The translations under genes and the position numbers were made by a program. Positions 1-12,021 of a stretch of 64,000 bases of DNA are shown here, piece after piece. Source of the stretch: an uncultured Ferrovum sp. (lineage in GTDB: Bacteria; Pseudomonadota; Gammaproteobacteria; Burkholderiales; Ferrovaceae); the NCBI GenBank assembly GCA_903867885.1, contig CAIPTD010000081.1, forward strand, positions 1-64,000, in the 5' to 3' direction. The notes under the pieces were generated by a model that searched no databases, was not told the origin of the DNA, and saw nothing but the letters and a program-made list of their open reading frames with translations. Numbering within the stretch: the stretch's first letter is position 1; every line of letters begins with the position of its first letter.

Positions 1-195
1 AGAGGTTTAGTTGGGGCGATAGAAATCTTTCCGGGTGTGGGAAAGCGATGAAAATCAAGGGCGGCTTTACGAAGATCGTCATGCATAAGGTTGAGGGCGC
101 TTGGCCCGCTCCAGTCGGTACTTTAAGGTACGTACATGATAAGCTTTAAGGCTGTTCCCCGCGAGTGGGGCTTATATGCAAAAGGATTGAGATCC

Positions 196-1311
196 ATGTC
201 GGGTAATACCATCGGCACCTTATTTACGGTAACTTCATTTGGCGAAAGTCATGGCCCAGCTATTGGCTGCGTCGTGGATGGTTGCCCCCCGGGACTGGCT
301 TTAGGCCAAGAACAGATTCAACATGAACTGGATCGTCGAAAACCAGGCACTTCACGCCACGTAACGCAGAGGCGTGAAAGCGATACGGTTGAAATTTTGT
401 CAGGCCTTTTTGAAGGGCGAACAACCGGAGCCCCCATCGGCCTTTTGATTCGTAACGAAGACCAACGCAGCAAAGACTACGGCAATATCGCCGATCGATT
501 TCGCCCGGGTCATGCAGATTACACCTATACCCAAAAATACGGATTTAGAGATTACCGAGGTGGTGGACGTTCTTCTGCACGTGAAACCGCAGTGCGGGTG
601 GCGGCCGGGGCCATTGCCAAATTGTGGTTAAAGGAACGCTTTGGGATCAGTGTACGTGGCTATTTATCGCAGCTTGGTTCTGTGAAAGTTTCCTTCGTGC
701 GCTGGGATGATGTGGATCAAAACCCTTTCTTTGTGGCGAATAATGAAGCCGTGCCCGAACTTGAAACTTTTATGGACAAGCTGCGCAAAGACGGCGATTC
801 AGTGGGCGCGCGAATTGAAGTGCTGGCAGAAGGCGTTCCTCCGGGTTGGGGAGAGCCAGTTTATGATCGGTTAGATGCTGATCTTGCCTATGCCTTAATG
901 GGCATCAATGCGGTTAAAGGTGTTGAGATTGGTGATGGCTTTGAGGTCATTGATCAACGAGGTACCACGCATGGTGATGAGATGAGCCCCGAAGGTTTTC
1001 TTTCAAACCATGCAGGCGGAGTGTTGGGTGGCATTAGCACCGGACAAGCGATCAAGGCATCGATTGCCATCAAGCCCACATCGAGTATTCGATTACCTAG
1101 AAATTCAGTGAACTTGCAGGGCGAAGCGGTGATGGTAGAAACCTTTGGTCGGCATGATCCATGTGTTGGTATTCGTGCAACTCCGATTGCCGAGGCCATG
1201 GTAGCACTGGTTTTGATGGATCACGCGCTACGCCATCGTGCACAGAATGCGGATGTGCAATGTGAGACCCCTGTTATTCCCTCTGCGGCGCCTGGCCAAC
1301 GAAATGAATAA
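196..1311 (+). CDS. aroC: Chorismate synthase
   Basis: Converts 5-enolpyruvylshikimate-3-phosphate to chorismate with reduced FMN, the last common step of aromatic amino acid synthesis in the cytoplasm. The protein (371 aa, normal length) has the family signatures GESHG at residues 16-20 and [10 protein letters not shown] near 122-131. I start at ATG 196 (MSGNTIGT), the usual family N-terminus, with AAAGGA at 181-186 as ribosome binding site; an in-frame ATG at 136 would add 20 atypical residues. The 195 bases before it hold no gene I can support; CCCC(157-160)/GGGG(167-170) can form a small hairpin there. Confidence 0.97.
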   Translation: MSGNTIGTLFTVTSFGESHGPAIGCVVDGCPPGLALGQEQIQHELDRRKPGTSRHVTQRRESDTVEILSGLFEGRTTGAPIGLLIRNEDQRSKDYGNIADRFRPGHADYTYTQKYGFRDYRGGGRSSARETAVRVAAGAIAKLWLKERFGISVRGYLSQLGSVKVSFVRWDDVDQNPFFVANNEAVPELETFMDKLRKDGDSVGARIEVLAEGVPPGWGEPVYDRLDADLAYALMGINAVKGVEIGDGFEVIDQRGTTHGDEMSPEGFLSNHAGGVLGGISTGQAIKASIAIKPTSSIRLPRNSVNLQGEAVMVETFGRHDPCVGIRATPIAEAMVALVLMDHALRHRAQNADVQCETPVIPSAAPGQRNE

Positions 1312-1395
1312 GAAGCGAATTAAGAACGGTCTCGATTAGAACACCCTGCTCGTGGCAAAATAACCGATTACCTAGAATCAAAGTGTGAGTTTTAT

Positions 1396-2796
1396 ATGTC
1401 CGCCCAAACGCTTTACGACAAACTTTGGCATTCTCATGTCATTCGCAGTGAGCCTGACGGTACTGCACTGATTTACATTGACCGTCATCTTGTGCATGAG
1501 GTGACCAGTCCTCAGGCCTTTGAGGGCTTGCGTCTCAATAATAGGCCCGTATGGCGCGTATCTTCGATCTTGGCGACGCAAGACCATAATGTGCCTACCA
1601 CTGCGGTTAAGGAAATTGCAGATCCTGTTTCGCGACTGCAAGTAAGTACTCTGGATGCAAATTGCAAATCATATGGAATTACAGAGTTTGCTATGGGCGA
1701 TCCGCGTCAGGGCATCGTGCATGTGATTGGGCCAGAACAGGGCGCAACATTACCCGGCATGACAGTAGTGTGTGGAGATTCTCATACGAGTACGCACGGC
1801 GCTTTTGCTGCCCTAGCAATGGGAATAGGCACTTCAGAAGTGGAGCATGTTTTGGCCACTCAATGCTTGTTAAGCAAAAAAGCCAAATCCATGTTGGTTC
1901 GCGTTGAGGGGAGCTTGCGCCCCGGCGTGACCGCTAAAGATATCGCTCTGGCTGTGATCGGTGAAATCGGAACCGCAGGTGGGACAGGGTATGCCATTGA
2001 GTTTGGTGGCAGTGGTATTCGTGCATTGAGCATGGAAGGTCGCATGACTTTGTGCAATATGGCGATTGAGGCCGGGGCGCGAAATGGAATGGTTGCTGCA
2101 GATGAAACCACCATAGCGTATCTAAAGGGGCGTCCCTATGCCCCCACTGCTCAGCAATGGGATGCAGCAGTTGCCGTATGGAATACCTTACACAGTGATG
2201 AGGGCGCTCATTTTGATCGTGTAGTTGAAATCGCTGCAGACAGTATTGAGCCCCAAGTAACATGGGGTACTTCACCCGAGATGGTGACCACAGTGGGTGG
2301 CGCTGTGCCCGACCCTTCTCAAGAGAGTGATGCTACGCGCCGTCATGGAATCGAAAAAGCACTGGCTTATATGGGATTGAAGGCCAACACGCCGATAACC
2401 GAGATTGAAATAGACAAGGTGTTTATTGGTTCATGCACCAACTCAAGAATAGAAGATTTGCGTGCAGCTGCGGATGTGGTGAAAGGCAGAAAAGTTTCAT
2501 CGCGCGTCAAGCTGGCGATGGTCGTTCCGGGTTCTGGTTTAGTCAAGGCAGCAGCTGAAAGAGAAGGATTGGATCGTGTTTTTACTGAAGCAGGTTTTGA
2601 GTGGCGCAATCCGGGGTGCTCGATGTGCCTGGGTATGAACGATGACCGCCTAGAGCCAGGTGAGCGCTGTGCTTCAACGTCTAATCGTAACTTTGAGGGG
2701 CGACAGGGGACAGGTGGTAGAACGCATTTGGTGAGCCCTGCAATGGCTGCGGCCGCTGCTATTGCAGGTCATTTCATCGACATTCGAAATCTATAA
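1396..2796 (+). CDS. leuC: 3-isopropylmalate dehydratase large subunit
   Basis: Aconitase-family subunit that, with LeuD, isomerises 2-isopropylmalate to 3-isopropylmalate in leucine synthesis. The 466-aa length matches the family. The three cysteines expected to hold the 4Fe-4S cluster are visible: Cys347 in GSCTN, and Cys408 and Cys411 in CSMC. It is the first gene of a leuC-leuD-leuB-asd run; leuD begins 25 bases downstream. The ribosome binding site before ATG 1396 is poor (only GTGAG), so translation may be weak or the start may depend on another signal. Confidence 0.97.
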   Translation: MSAQTLYDKLWHSHVIRSEPDGTALIYIDRHLVHEVTSPQAFEGLRLNNRPVWRVSSILATQDHNVPTTAVKEIADPVSRLQVSTLDANCKSYGITEFAMGDPRQGIVHVIGPEQGATLPGMTVVCGDSHTSTHGAFAALAMGIGTSEVEHVLATQCLLSKKAKSMLVRVEGSLRPGVTAKDIALAVIGEIGTAGGTGYAIEFGGSGIRALSMEGRMTLCNMAIEAGARNGMVAADETTIAYLKGRPYAPTAQQWDAAVAVWNTLHSDEGAHFDRVVEIAADSIEPQVTWGTSPEMVTTVGGAVPDPSQESDATRRHGIEKALAYMGLKANTPITEIEIDKVFIGSCTNSRIEDLRAAADVVKGRKVSSRVKLAMVVPGSGLVKAAAEREGLDRVFTEAGFEWRNPGCSMCLGMNDDRLEPGERCASTSNRNFEGRQGTGGRTHLVSPAMAAAAAIAGHFIDIRNL

Positions 2797-2821
2797 GCGC
2801 TGCAGGTAAGAGAACAATACA

Positions 2822-3472
2822 ATGCAAAAATTTATTACTCATCAGGGTTTGGTTGCGCCCATGGATCGCGCTAATGTGGACACCGATGCGATCATCCCTA
2901 AGCAATTCTTAAAGTCAATTCAGCGTTCAGGATTTGGCCCTAACTTATTTGATGCTTGGCGCTATCTGGATGAAGGGCAGCCTGGTCAAGACAATTCGGG
3001 GCGGCCACTTAACCCTGATTTTGTGTTGAATCATGCACGCTATCAAGGGGCTTCAATTTTGATCGCTAGAGAGAATTTTGGTTGTGGTTCTAGTCGTGAG
3101 CACGCACCCTGGGCGCTTGAGGACTATGGTTTTCGCGCAATCATTGCGCCATCGTTCGCCGATATTTTTCACAGTAACGCCTATAAAAATGGCTTACTGC
3201 CCATTACCCTGCCCGCAGATTGTGTAGATGAACTGCTGCATATCACTGCCAGTCAAGAAGGCTTTCGCTTAACCATTGATCTGTCTCAACAAAAAGTGAC
3301 CACGCCAGATGGGCGCGCGTTTGCTTTTGAGATTGATGGGTTTAGAAAATACTGCTTGATGGAAGGCCTAGACGATATTGGCCTGACTTTGCGTTATGCC
3401 GAAGAAATTAAAAACTTTGAAGCCAGCCGCCGTGTCGCGCAGCCTTGGCTTTATGTGGAGAGTGCACGATGA
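2822..3472 (+). CDS. leuD: 3-isopropylmalate dehydratase small subunit
   Basis: Swivel-domain partner of LeuC in the isopropylmalate isomerase of leucine synthesis. The 216-aa sequence carries the typical N-terminal [18 protein letters not shown] segment and the [13 protein letters not shown] substrate-specificity region. Its stop codon overlaps the leuB start by four bases (ATGA at 3469-3472), indicating translational coupling within the leu operon. Confidence 0.97.
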   Translation: MQKFITHQGLVAPMDRANVDTDAIIPKQFLKSIQRSGFGPNLFDAWRYLDEGQPGQDNSGRPLNPDFVLNHARYQGASILIARENFGCGSSREHAPWALEDYGFRAIIAPSFADIFHSNAYKNGLLPITLPADCVDELLHITASQEGFRLTIDLSQQKVTTPDGRAFAFEIDGFRKYCLMEGLDDIGLTLRYAEEIKNFEASRRVAQPWLYVESAR

Positions 3473-4554
3473 AAATCGCTGTATTGGCTGGAGATGGGAT
3501 TGGCCCAGAAATCATTGCTGAAGCACTAAAAGTCATTGATGTGCTTCGCGCAGAAGGTCTTCATATAGAAACAGAGGCTGCTGCAGTGGGTGGAGCAGGG
3601 GTAGACCTGACTGGAGACCCGCTTCCTGAAGCTACGTTGAAATTATGTCGTGAATCCGATGCCATTTTATTTGGTGCAATTGGTGGGCCCAAGTATGACG
3701 TGTTGCCACGCGAACAGCGCCCTGAGCGGGGTTTGTTGCGTTTGCGAAAAGAGTTGGATTTGTTTGCCAACCTTCGCCCAGCTCAGGTTTTTCCTCAGTT
3801 GGCAGCCGCTTCAACCTTGCGTGCTGATGTCGTGGCAGGGCTGGATATTCTGATTATCCGTGAGCTGACCGGCGATATCTATTTTGGTGAGCCACGCGGC
3901 ATTCGTGTTGAAGCTAATGGTGAGCGTGTAGGTTTTAATACTATGATCTATAGCGAAAGCGAGATTCGTAGGGTAGCGCATGTGGGCTTTCAGGCTGCCC
4001 AGAAACGCAATCATCGCCTGTGCTCTGTAGATAAAATGAATGTACTCGAAGCCACTCAGCTATGGCGGGATGTGGTGATTGAGGTATCAGCAGAATATCC
4101 TGATATTGAACTCTCGCACATGCTGGTAGACAACGCAGCGATGCAGTTAGTGCGTAACCCGCGTCAATTTGATGTGATCCTCACTGGAAACATCTTTGGT
4201 GACATATTGTCTGATGAGGCCTCTATGTTAACCGGTTCCATTGGTATGCTTCCTTCGGCTTCTCTTAACGCAAGTGCTCAGGGCTTATATGAGCCAATTC
4301 ATGGATCGGCCCCTGACATCGCAGGGAAAGGCTTGGCTAACCCTTTAGCACAAATTCTTTCGCTTGCGATGATGTTCCGTCATTCCTTTAACCGTGCTGA
4401 CTTGGCGGATCGTATTGAAAAAGCAGTAGAGGATACCTTGGAAGCAGGGTATCGCACGGGTGATATTGCGATGCCAGGTGAACAGAAAATTGGAACGGTT
4501 GAAATGGGCGATGCGGTAGTGCGCGCCCTAAAGCAGGGACACGCATCATGTTGA
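3469..4554 (+). CDS. leuB: 3-isopropylmalate dehydrogenase
   Basis: NAD-dependent oxidative decarboxylation of 3-isopropylmalate to 2-oxoisocaproate, the third dedicated step of leucine synthesis. The 361-aa protein begins [15 protein letters not shown], the standard N-terminus, and has the [18 protein letters not shown] substrate loop and the [11 protein letters not shown] nucleotide-binding motif. ATG 3469 overlaps the leuD stop; an ATG eight codons upstream is inside leuD and less likely. The 3' end overlaps asd by seven bases. A paralogue of the same superfamily, annotated as isocitrate dehydrogenase, lies at 19643-20737. Confidence 0.96.
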   Translation: MKIAVLAGDGIGPEIIAEALKVIDVLRAEGLHIETEAAAVGGAGVDLTGDPLPEATLKLCRESDAILFGAIGGPKYDVLPREQRPERGLLRLRKELDLFANLRPAQVFPQLAAASTLRADVVAGLDILIIRELTGDIYFGEPRGIRVEANGERVGFNTMIYSESEIRRVAHVGFQAAQKRNHRLCSVDKMNVLEATQLWRDVVIEVSAEYPDIELSHMLVDNAAMQLVRNPRQFDVILTGNIFGDILSDEASMLTGSIGMLPSASLNASAQGLYEPIHGSAPDIAGKGLANPLAQILSLAMMFRHSFNRADLADRIEKAVEDTLEAGYRTGDIAMPGEQKIGTVEMGDAVVRALKQGHASC

Positions 4555-5666
4555 AAACGGGATTGATTGGTTGGCGTGGGATGGTGGGCTCCGTGCTGAT
4601 GCAGCGTATGCAAGAAGAACATGACTTTTCGCATATTATTCCCACTTTTTTCACAACCTCACAATTGGGTGGCGATGCCCCCAGTCTTGCTGGACCTGGT
4701 GCAAAATTGCATGACGCAACGGATCTCAATCATTTGGCTGAGATGGATGTGATCTTGACTTGCCAGGGTGGGGACTACACCACCGAGGTGTTTGATGCTT
4801 TACGAGCCCGGGGTTGGGGAGGCTATTGGATTGACGCTGCCTCTACCCTCAGGATGCGTGACGATGCTGTCATTATTCTTGATCCGGTCAACCGTGATGT
4901 GATTGATGCTGCGTTGGATTCAGGTGTAAAGAACTTTGTAGGCGGAAATTGCACTGTCAGCCTTATGTTGATGGGCTTGGGAGGATTGTTTCGCGAAGAT
5001 CTCGTAGAGTGGGTTTCTGCGATGACCTATCAAGCCGCTTCGGGAGCGGGAGCGCAAAATATGCGCGAGCTGCTTTCTCAAATGGGTGTGTTAGAAGCTA
5101 AGGTGGCCACGCAACTCAGTGACCCAGCTTCAGCTATTTTAGAAATTGATGCTGCCGTGACCGAGACGCTAAGGGATGGATCCATGCCTATGCAAAACTT
5201 TGGCCACCCTTTAGCAGGGAGCTTGCTGCCTTGGATTGATAAGGATCTAGGCAACGGCCAGAGCAAAGAAGAATGGAAGGCGCAGGTTGAGGCAAATAAG
5301 ATTTTGGGTAAGTCTGCTCGTCCCATTCCTGTGGATGGCGTGTGCGTGAGAATTGGAGCGATGCGCTGCCATAGCCAAGGCCTAACAATTAAGTTGAAAG
5401 AAGATCTACCCCTAGATCAGATTGAACAAATTATCGCATCCTCGAATGATTGGGTTCGTGTTATTCCTAATCAGCGAGAGGCCAGTTTAGCTGGGCTTAC
5501 CCCTACTGCAGTGAGTGGAAAACTGGATATCCCTATAGGCAGGTTACGTAAGTTATCTCTGGGACCAAGTTATTTATCCGCTTTTACTGTGGGCGACCAG
5601 CTACTGTGGGGTGCTGCCGAGCCACTGAGACGTATGCTTCGGATTCTCGCCGCCAAGGCAAAATAG
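4548..5666 (+). CDS. asd: Aspartate-semialdehyde dehydrogenase
   Basis: NADPH-dependent reduction of aspartyl phosphate to aspartate semialdehyde, the branch point to lysine/diaminopimelate, threonine and methionine. The 372-aa protein has the N-terminal nucleotide loop GWRGMVGSV and the catalytic cysteine Cys135 in GGNCTVSL, the same position as in the enterobacterial enzyme. It overlaps leuB by seven bases and precedes fimV, the order also known in Pseudomonas. Confidence 0.97.
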   Translation: MLKTGLIGWRGMVGSVLMQRMQEEHDFSHIIPTFFTTSQLGGDAPSLAGPGAKLHDATDLNHLAEMDVILTCQGGDYTTEVFDALRARGWGGYWIDAASTLRMRDDAVIILDPVNRDVIDAALDSGVKNFVGGNCTVSLMLMGLGGLFREDLVEWVSAMTYQAASGAGAQNMRELLSQMGVLEAKVATQLSDPASAILEIDAAVTETLRDGSMPMQNFGHPLAGSLLPWIDKDLGNGQSKEEWKAQVEANKILGKSARPIPVDGVCVRIGAMRCHSQGLTIKLKEDLPLDQIEQIIASSNDWVRVIPNQREASLAGLTPTAVSGKLDIPIGRLRKLSLGPSYLSAFTVGDQLLWGAAEPLRRMLRILAAKAK

Positions 5667-5743
5667 TGGTAACTTTCCGGGTTGCAAAGCGATATCGACC
5701 GCTGCACCCATGGAGCTTTGAATGCGCGGCACAATGAAATCAC

Positions 5744-8527
5744 ATGATTAAACCTCGGGGTTTTAAACTTCAGGTCCTGACGGCTTGGCTCGTTGCGTTC
5801 AGTTTTCTACTGGGCGCAGGCCTAGCTGGGGCCGCAAGTTTTGGCAAGATGAATGTCATGTCGTCTATTGGCCAGCCCTTGATGGCTGAAATTGATTTAG
5901 TGAATGTCACGGCAGATGATTTGCAGGGTATGTCCGCAAAAATTGCGTCTGCCGAAATGTTCAGTGAAGCAAATATCGAGCGCTCTTCCTCTTTAGATAC
6001 AGTGAAGCTGAGTATTGAGAAACGCGAGAACGGCCAGCCCTTCATTCGTGTAAGCAGCTCACAAGCCGTTTCCCTGGCATCTTTGAATTTATTGATCGAA
6101 GTAAATTGGGCTTCTGGCCGTTTAGTTCGGGCCTATCCTATTTTGCTTAATCCTCCCAAATCACTAGCAAGTGTTGCGGGAGCAGGTTCAGTCAGCCCTC
6201 CTGGTTTTGTGAATCAAAACCCGCCTCCAGCTCTGCCTGAAGTAAAAGAAAAAGTTGTCAGTGCACCTCCACCTGAGGCACCTAAAGCCAATACACCACC
6301 CCAAGCCGCCGCCGCGACACCGAGTGCACCCCCTGTTACGCCTTCTACGCCTTCCATTGCCGCTGAAGCAACGCGAGAAGAAACTATGCCTACCCCTGCT
6401 TTACCTGCTGGGGCAACTTCACCAGAGCGAGCCAATGCCACTGAGAAGACGGGCAAAGCTGCTGATACTTCTGCTAAGTCCCGCAAAGTGATCAAAGTAA
6501 AAAATGGAGATACGCTGACTACCATTGCAGCGAAGTTGCATCCGCCAAAAGGAATGCTAGAGCAGACAATGATTGCAGTGTTTGAGGCGAATCGACAGGC
6601 ATTTATTAAAGATAATGTGAATCGCATCAGGGCAGGGGCTAATTTGCAAGTGCCTGACGCGACAGAGTCTGCTGCAATCCCCTCCGAAGAGGCCAGTAAA
6701 CGCCTAAAATTAATGGCTAAAGATTTCGATGCTTATCGCAGTCGATTGGCGAGTGCTGCGGCCGCGCGCCCTGTTGCAGCGGCTCCTAACAAAGCCACGG
6801 TGACAGGGAAGCTGGAAGGTGCTGCCGATGACGCTGCCGCTCCTGTCAAGCCAGGTGCGAATGATGTACTCAAACTTTCTCGCAGCGCTGAAAGCAAAAA
6901 AGCAGATAAATCTGATAAAACCGCAGATAAAACCGCAGATAAAAGTAAGTCTAGTTCAGCGATAGAGGACAAATTGCGTGAAGAAGCAATTGTTCGCGAT
7001 AACCAACTTAAAGAAGCGCGCGAGCGTGCATTGATTCTTGAGAAAGATGTAGGTCAAATGCGTAAGCTCTTGCAAGAGAAAGAAGCGCTTGCCCGCCAAA
7101 TTGAAATTGCAAATGCTAAAAAAGCAGAAGAACAAAAAAATGCCGCTGCCAAGCTGATGGCTCCGCCTGTTGCGTTGCCAGAAGCAATCAAGCCTGTGAT
7201 GACTGAGGAGCAAAAAGAAACAGCCAGAAAAGAGTCTCAAGCAAGTAAAGAAGCGCAGGCTTTGAAAGAAGCCGCCGCAAGAAAAGAGGCTGAGGCTAAA
7301 GATGCGAAAGAGGCTGAAGAGGCAGCTGCAAAAGCAGCCCAATTAAAAGAGACCGCCCTGCCTTCAAACAAGAGTCTGGCTGAAGCAACTGAAAAAGATG
7401 CCAAAGACGCAGAAACAGAGAAAAAAGAGAGCGCTAAGGAAGAAGATAAACCAGTTGCTCCCTTGGGTCGTCCTGAAAAAAAACCTGTGGTGACAGAAGC
7501 CTCTACGGATTCTGGATCGGCCCTTTCTACCCTTACAGAGCACCCTTTTGCGATTGCAGGTGGTTTGGCAAGCGGGTTACTTATTGGTTGGCTGGGGCTG
7601 ACAGTTCTTCGCCGCCGCCGCGAGCGTTTGCAAGATGCTTTATTTGAACCGGATCCAATAGACCCTATTTCGCATAGTGTCTCTGAACCTGAGTTAGAGA
7701 CCACAGATGAACAGCCAAAAGCAGTAAAAATTGCTGAAACGATTAAAGGTTTCGCTGAGGGGGGTTCGGTAGAAGCGCTCCCTCCGCCTTTGCGTCAGGA
7801 TGTGGACCCGATTGAAGAAGCGGATGTTTATATTGCTTATGGAAGAAATGAGCAGGCTGAAGAAATTCTGCTCAAGGCGATTGTTGCCAATCCCGCACGC
7901 TTGGAATTGGTTAAAAAATTACTTGACTTGTATGCAATGGAGAAACGCTTGCCCGATTATGCGCAAGGTTTCACCAAATTGCAGTCGCTTGCTCCGGCGG
8001 GTAGTACCCTATTGGCGGCTGCAAGGCGAATGGGCGCAGAACTTGATCCTTCAAATCCGCTTTATAGTATGGTTGCGCCGTCTGCTCCAGCCACGCCTCC
8101 CCCTGCACCTTTAGCCGCCGCCCCAACTCTTTCTTCTTCAACCGCCGCCGTCGCTGGGGCTAACCCAAACTTGGCAGGAATTGATCTGGATGTCACCACT
8201 GATGGGCCGGTACCCAGTGGTGGGAGAGAAATGGTTTCTGCCCCTGCCGTCTCAGCGTCCTCTATTGTGCCGCCCATTCCCGGAGAGTCTGCAACGCCTC
8301 CAAGTAGTTTTGCAGATATTAGTCTTGATCTTGATCAACCCACAGAAACAGCACCGGCGGAGCGTGGTCCTGAATGGCAAGCAGTCGCAACCCAGTTGGA
8401 TTTGGCACGCGCGTATTTGGAAATTGAAGATAAAGATAATGCACGTGATCTTCTCAATGAAGTGCTGGCTAAAGGGGATGCCGCGCAGCGCGGTGAGGCC
8501 GAGCGCATCCTGGCAGAATTGGGCTAG
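5744..8527 (+). CDS. fimV: FimV/HubP-family polar LysM protein
   Basis: Large inner-membrane protein of the FimV/HubP family, which binds peptidoglycan and organises the cell pole and type IV pilus or twitching functions. In order: signal peptide (about residues 1-30), FimV N-terminal domain (about 31-130), Pro/Ala-rich linker, LysM-like domain (about 250-303), long charged Ala/Lys/Glu region predicted coiled coil (about 400-580, including ADK repeats), one transmembrane helix (about 600-622), acidic cytoplasmic part with TPR-like segment, and the conserved C-terminal FimV motif (about 880-927). No type IV pilus genes are in the window, so a polar landmark role is equally possible. Confidence 0.92.
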   Translation: MIKPRGFKLQVLTAWLVAFSFLLGAGLAGAASFGKMNVMSSIGQPLMAEIDLVNVTADDLQGMSAKIASAEMFSEANIERSSSLDTVKLSIEKRENGQPFIRVSSSQAVSLASLNLLIEVNWASGRLVRAYPILLNPPKSLASVAGAGSVSPPGFVNQNPPPALPEVKEKVVSAPPPEAPKANTPPQAAAATPSAPPVTPSTPSIAAEATREETMPTPALPAGATSPERANATEKTGKAADTSAKSRKVIKVKNGDTLTTIAAKLHPPKGMLEQTMIAVFEANRQAFIKDNVNRIRAGANLQVPDATESAAIPSEEASKRLKLMAKDFDAYRSRLASAAAARPVAAAPNKATVTGKLEGAADDAAAPVKPGANDVLKLSRSAESKKADKSDKTADKTADKSKSSSAIEDKLREEAIVRDNQLKEARERALILEKDVGQMRKLLQEKEALARQIEIANAKKAEEQKNAAAKLMAPPVALPEAIKPVMTEEQKETARKESQASKEAQALKEAAARKEAEAKDAKEAEEAAAKAAQLKETALPSNKSLAEATEKDAKDAETEKKESAKEEDKPVAPLGRPEKKPVVTEASTDSGSALSTLTEHPFAIAGGLASGLLIGWLGLTVLRRRRERLQDALFEPDPIDPISHSVSEPELETTDEQPKAVKIAETIKGFAEGGSVEALPPPLRQDVDPIEEADVYIAYGRNEQAEEILLKAIVANPARLELVKKLLDLYAMEKRLPDYAQGFTKLQSLAPAGSTLLAAARRMGAELDPSNPLYSMVAPSAPATPPPAPLAAAPTLSSSTAAVAGANPNLAGIDLDVTTDGPVPSGGREMVSAPAVSASSIVPPIPGESATPPSSFADISLDLDQPTETAPAERGPEWQAVATQLDLARAYLEIEDKDNARDLLNEVLAKGDAAQRGEAERILAELG

Positions 8528-8544
8528 GTAAGCCCCGGTCAGTT

Positions 8545-9366
8545 GTGCGAATAGCGCTCGGACTCGAGTATGACGGCCGCGGTTTTGCGGGTTGGCAGCG
8601 TCAATTAGACTTGCCTACGATTCAATTAGCACTGGAATCTGCTGTTGCAGCCATTTCAGGCCATGCGGTGACCTTACATGCTGCCGGGCGCACGGACAGA
8701 GGAGTGCACGCGGTTTTGCAAGTGGTCCATTTTGATACGGATGTAGACCGCCCAGAAATGGCCTGGGTGCGAGGGGTGAATAGTCATCTTCCTCAAGGGA
8801 TTGCGGTGCTTTGGTCCGCAGTCGTTGAATCTCATTTTCACGCTCGGTTCTCTGCGACGGGCCGTCATTATCGTTATCTCTTGTTAGACCATCCGGTGAG
8901 ACCAGCATTGGCTTCAGGGCAAGTCGGTTGGTACCACGGCAAGCTCGATGTTGAGGCAATGGCGTTAGCCTGCCATTGCTTAATTGGGGAGCACGATTTC
9001 ACTAGTTTTCGTGCTTCAGGGTGTCAGGCCGATACCCCAGTAAAAGAAGTTCGTTATGCTAGCGTTCAGCGAACTGGGGGCCTGATAGAATTTCGATTCT
9101 CAGCAAATGGGTTTTTGCATCATATGGTTCGTAATTTTGTGGGAAGTCTTGTAGCGATTGGCAGTCATCGGCAGTCCGTTGAATGGATGGCAGCGTTACT
9201 GTTTGCCCGAGACCGCACTGCTGCAGCCCCCACTTTTGCCCCTGATGGTTTGTACCTCAGTCATATTGACTACCCGGCTGAATTCAATCTGCCTCACGTC
9301 AAAACGCATTCCTTATTGTCTTTACACGCCCATCCTTCTGATCACATTTCCTTGGGCCTGCAGTGA
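8545..9366 (+). CDS. truA: tRNA pseudouridine(38-40) synthase
   Basis: Isomerises uridine to pseudouridine at positions 38-40 of the tRNA anticodon arm. The catalytic aspartate is Asp51 in GRTDRGVHA; 273 aa is the normal length. I use GTG 8545 because the reading from it ([10 protein letters not shown]) is the family N-terminus and no ATG is available. The stop overlaps the trpF start (GTGA at 9363-9366). Confidence 0.95.
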   Translation: MRIALGLEYDGRGFAGWQRQLDLPTIQLALESAVAAISGHAVTLHAAGRTDRGVHAVLQVVHFDTDVDRPEMAWVRGVNSHLPQGIAVLWSAVVESHFHARFSATGRHYRYLLLDHPVRPALASGQVGWYHGKLDVEAMALACHCLIGEHDFTSFRASGCQADTPVKEVRYASVQRTGGLIEFRFSANGFLHHMVRNFVGSLVAIGSHRQSVEWMAALLFARDRTAAAPTFAPDGLYLSHIDYPAEFNLPHVKTHSLLSLHAHPSDHISLGLQ

Positions 9367-9983
9367 AGCGTTCACGCATCAAAATTTGTGGGCTCACCCG
9401 TCCTGAGGATGTTCAAGCGAGCGTGGATGCAGGCACGGATGCCCTTGGATTTGTTTTTTATACTGAGAGCCCGCGTGCCGTTACTCCTCGTTTAATGCCC
9501 CCTTTAATGGCTCGGATTCCTGCATTTGTACAAACGGTAGGTCTTTTCGTTAACCCTGAGCCCGAATGGGTTGAAGAAGTGTGCGCAAGCGTCCCGTTAG
9601 ACCTCCTGCAATTTCATGGGGACGAGCCGCCGGAGTTTTGCGAGCGCTTCGGAAAACCTTATATCAAGGCAATACGAGTTAGACCCGGTCTTGATTTGCT
9701 ACAATATTGTGATACCTATGCTTCTGCGCGCGGTATGTTGTTGGATGCCTACCATCCGGATCTCTGGGGTGGAAGTGGGAAATCCTTTGATTGGTCTTTG
9801 ATACCTGAGAATTGTTCTCTTCCGGTGATCTTATCGGGGGGGTTAAATGCGTTAAATGTGGGTGAGGCGATTCGCGCCGTGCGCCCGTTTGCCGTCGATG
9901 TAAGCAGTGGCGTGGAGATCTCAAAAGGGATCAAGGACGCTAGTCGCATTGAGGCGTTTATCAACGGAGTTTGGAAATCATGA
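9363..9983 (+). CDS. trpF: Phosphoribosylanthranilate isomerase
   Basis: Amadori rearrangement of N-(5-phosphoribosyl)anthranilate in tryptophan synthesis. The (beta/alpha)8 protein of 206 aa begins with the [11 protein letters not shown] motif carrying the catalytic Cys9. GTG 9363 overlaps the truA stop, and the trpF stop overlaps the trpB start (ATGA at 9980-9983), so truA-trpF-trpB are translationally coupled. Confidence 0.96.
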   Translation: MKRSRIKICGLTRPEDVQASVDAGTDALGFVFYTESPRAVTPRLMPPLMARIPAFVQTVGLFVNPEPEWVEEVCASVPLDLLQFHGDEPPEFCERFGKPYIKAIRVRPGLDLLQYCDTYASARGMLLDAYHPDLWGGSGKSFDWSLIPENCSLPVILSGGLNALNVGEAIRAVRPFAVDVSSGVEISKGIKDASRIEAFINGVWKS

Positions 9984-11179
9984 AGATGTATGACCTGCCG
10001 GATGCCCGTGGCCACTTTGGGCCCTATGGTGGAACCTTTGTAGCAGAAACACTGATTGCCGCTTTGGATACCTTGCGCGACAACTATTTGCGTTTAAAAG
10101 ACGATCCAAAATTTAAAGAAGAGCTGGCCTATGAGCTTGCGCATTATGTAGGCCGGCCTAGCCCCATTTATTTTGCCCGTCGTATGACGGAATTGGCGGG
10201 TGGTGCGCAGATTTTCTTGAAGCGCGAAGACCTGAATCACACTGGGGCACACAAGGTTAACAATACGGTAGGCCAAGCGATGGTAGCGCGCCATATGGGC
10301 AAGCCTAGAGTGATTGCTGAAACGGGTGCAGGTCAGCACGGTGTAGCCACGGCAACTGTTGCCGCGCGCTATGGCATGGAATGCGTGGTGTATATGGGCT
10401 CTGAAGATGTAAAGCGCCAGGCGCAAAACGTATATCGTATGAAGCTTTTGGGTGCGAAAGTGGTACCCGTAGAAAGTGGTTCTAAAACGCTTAAAGATGC
10501 GTTGAACGAGGCCATGAGAGATTGGGTGACTAACGTACAAAACACCTTCTACATCATCGGTACCGTGGCGGGCCCCCATCCCTATCCCATGATGGTGCGT
10601 GACTTTAATTCTATTGTGGGAAAAGAATGCCTTACACAAATGCCTGAGATGGTGGGGCGCCAACCCGATGCAGTGCTCGCCTGCGTGGGCGGTGGCAGTA
10701 ACGCGATGGGTATCTTTCATCCCTATATTCCCTATGAAGATGTTCGATTGATTGGTGTTGAAGCGGGGGGAGAGGGTATTGCAACTGGGAAGCACTCTGC
10801 ATCGTTATCAGCAGGAACGCCTGGTGTATTACATGGCAATCGCACCTATCTGCTACAGGATGAAAATGGCCAAATTATCGAGACCCATTCCGTCTCTGCT
10901 GGTCTGGATTATCCGGGGGTGGGCCCAGAGCACGCATGGTTAAAAGATAGCGGCCGCGCGGAATACGTCAGTGTGACTGATGAAGAAGCTTTGCAAGCGT
11001 TCCATGATCTTTGTCGTCATGAAGGTATTATTCCTGCTCTTGAATCTAGTCATGCTTTGGCTTACGCCACAAAGCTCGCCAAAGAAATGCGTCCTGATCA
11101 AGTCATCTTGGTGAATTTGTCTGGCCGTGGTGACAAAGACATGGCCACTGTAGCTGAACGCATGGGCATGACTTTATAA
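9980..11179 (+). CDS. trpB: Tryptophan synthase beta chain
   Basis: PLP-dependent condensation of indole with serine to tryptophan; partner of TrpA. The 399-aa protein carries the PLP lysine Lys92 in HTGAHKVNN and the phosphate-binding GGGSNAMG loop. ATG 9980 is chosen since it overlaps the trpF stop and gives [18 protein letters not shown]; a TTG three codons upstream is also in frame. Confidence 0.97.
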   Translation: MKMYDLPDARGHFGPYGGTFVAETLIAALDTLRDNYLRLKDDPKFKEELAYELAHYVGRPSPIYFARRMTELAGGAQIFLKREDLNHTGAHKVNNTVGQAMVARHMGKPRVIAETGAGQHGVATATVAARYGMECVVYMGSEDVKRQAQNVYRMKLLGAKVVPVESGSKTLKDALNEAMRDWVTNVQNTFYIIGTVAGPHPYPMMVRDFNSIVGKECLTQMPEMVGRQPDAVLACVGGGSNAMGIFHPYIPYEDVRLIGVEAGGEGIATGKHSASLSAGTPGVLHGNRTYLLQDENGQIIETHSVSAGLDYPGVGPEHAWLKDSGRAEYVSVTDEEALQAFHDLCRHEGIIPALESSHALAYATKLAKEMRPDQVILVNLSGRGDKDMATVAERMGMTL

Positions 11180-11200
11180 AATCGTTTTTGGAGAAACACT

Positions 11201-12004
11201 TTGTCTCGTATCGCTAGTACCTTTGAGCAATTGGCTGCGCAGGGTCGTTCTGCATTGATTCCTTTTTTTACGGCAGGCGATCCTGATCCTGAGAGTGCGG
11301 TTGCATTGATGCGTGCGATGGTAAAAGGTGGGGCCGATGTGATCGAATTAGGTGTTCCTTTCTCTGATCCGATTGCCGATGGACCCGTGATTCAACGCTC
11401 TAGTGAACGCGCTCTTAAGCATGGTGTTTCTTTGCGGGGTGTGATTGAGATGGCGCGGACCTATCGCATGGAAGATCAAACGACTCCGCTAGTATTGATG
11501 GGCTATGCCAACCCGATTGAGCAGATGGGTTTTGAACACTTTGCAGACACTGCAAAAGAGGCGGGGGTGGATGGTGTCTTGGTAGTAGATTACCCGCCTG
11601 AAGAGTGTGAGGCACTGGTTTCTGTTTTGCGCACAAGGGATATTGATACCATCTTTTTGCTGTCTCCAACCAGTACGGATGCGCGTGTGGCAGCGGTAGG
11701 CAAGTTGGCCTCAGGTTATGTGTATTACGTTTCTTTGCGCGGAGTAACTGGGGCAGCAAATATCGACATTCATGATGTGGATCAGCAAGTTCAGCGGATT
11801 CGCAAACAGATCAGTGTGCCTGTAGGTGTTGGCTTTGGAATTCGTGATGGAGAAACTGCGCATGCTATTTCGCAATTCGCGGATGCGGTAGTCATTGGCA
11901 GCCGCATTGTGCTGACCATCGAAGAATCAGCCAGTGGCGAAGCTGCAGTTCCTCGCATTGAGGCTTTGATGCACGAATTTAGAGCAGCGATGGATCGTCG
12001 TTAA
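11201..12004 (+). CDS. trpA: Tryptophan synthase alpha chain
   Basis: Cleaves indole-3-glycerol phosphate to indole, which channels to TrpB. The catalytic pair Glu49 and Asp60 (in [14 protein letters not shown]) sit at the same numbers as in the enteric enzyme. The start is TTG 11201: a good GGAGA (11190-11194) lies six bases before it, and the resulting [11 protein letters not shown] is a normal N-terminus. 267 aa, full length. Confidence 0.96.
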   Translation: MSRIASTFEQLAAQGRSALIPFFTAGDPDPESAVALMRAMVKGGADVIELGVPFSDPIADGPVIQRSSERALKHGVSLRGVIEMARTYRMEDQTTPLVLMGYANPIEQMGFEHFADTAKEAGVDGVLVVDYPPEECEALVSVLRTRDIDTIFLLSPTSTDARVAAVGKLASGYVYYVSLRGVTGAANIDIHDVDQQVQRIRKQISVPVGVGFGIRDGETAHAISQFADAVVIGSRIVLTIEESASGEAAVPRIEALMHEFRAAMDRR

Positions 12005-12021
12005 GACGAAGGAAAAACAAG

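Noticed and set aside
128-135. GTACGTAC palindrome upstream of aroC
   Set aside because: Eight bases only; expected often by chance and no promoter elements next to it.
3-149. Open frame at the window start that might be the tail of an upstream gene
   Set aside because: About 48 codons with no recognisable motif; another frame and the minus strand are equally possible, so it is left unannotated.
6956-7704. Overlapping minus-strand frames opposite the fimV coiled-coil region
   Set aside because: Biased composition of the Lys/Glu/Ala-rich gene removes stops on the other strand; no independent support.
10094-10795. 233-codon minus-strand open frame inside trpB
   Set aside because: Antisense shadow of a well-conserved gene; the translation is rich in His/Cys/Arg without domain features and lacks a ribosome binding site.
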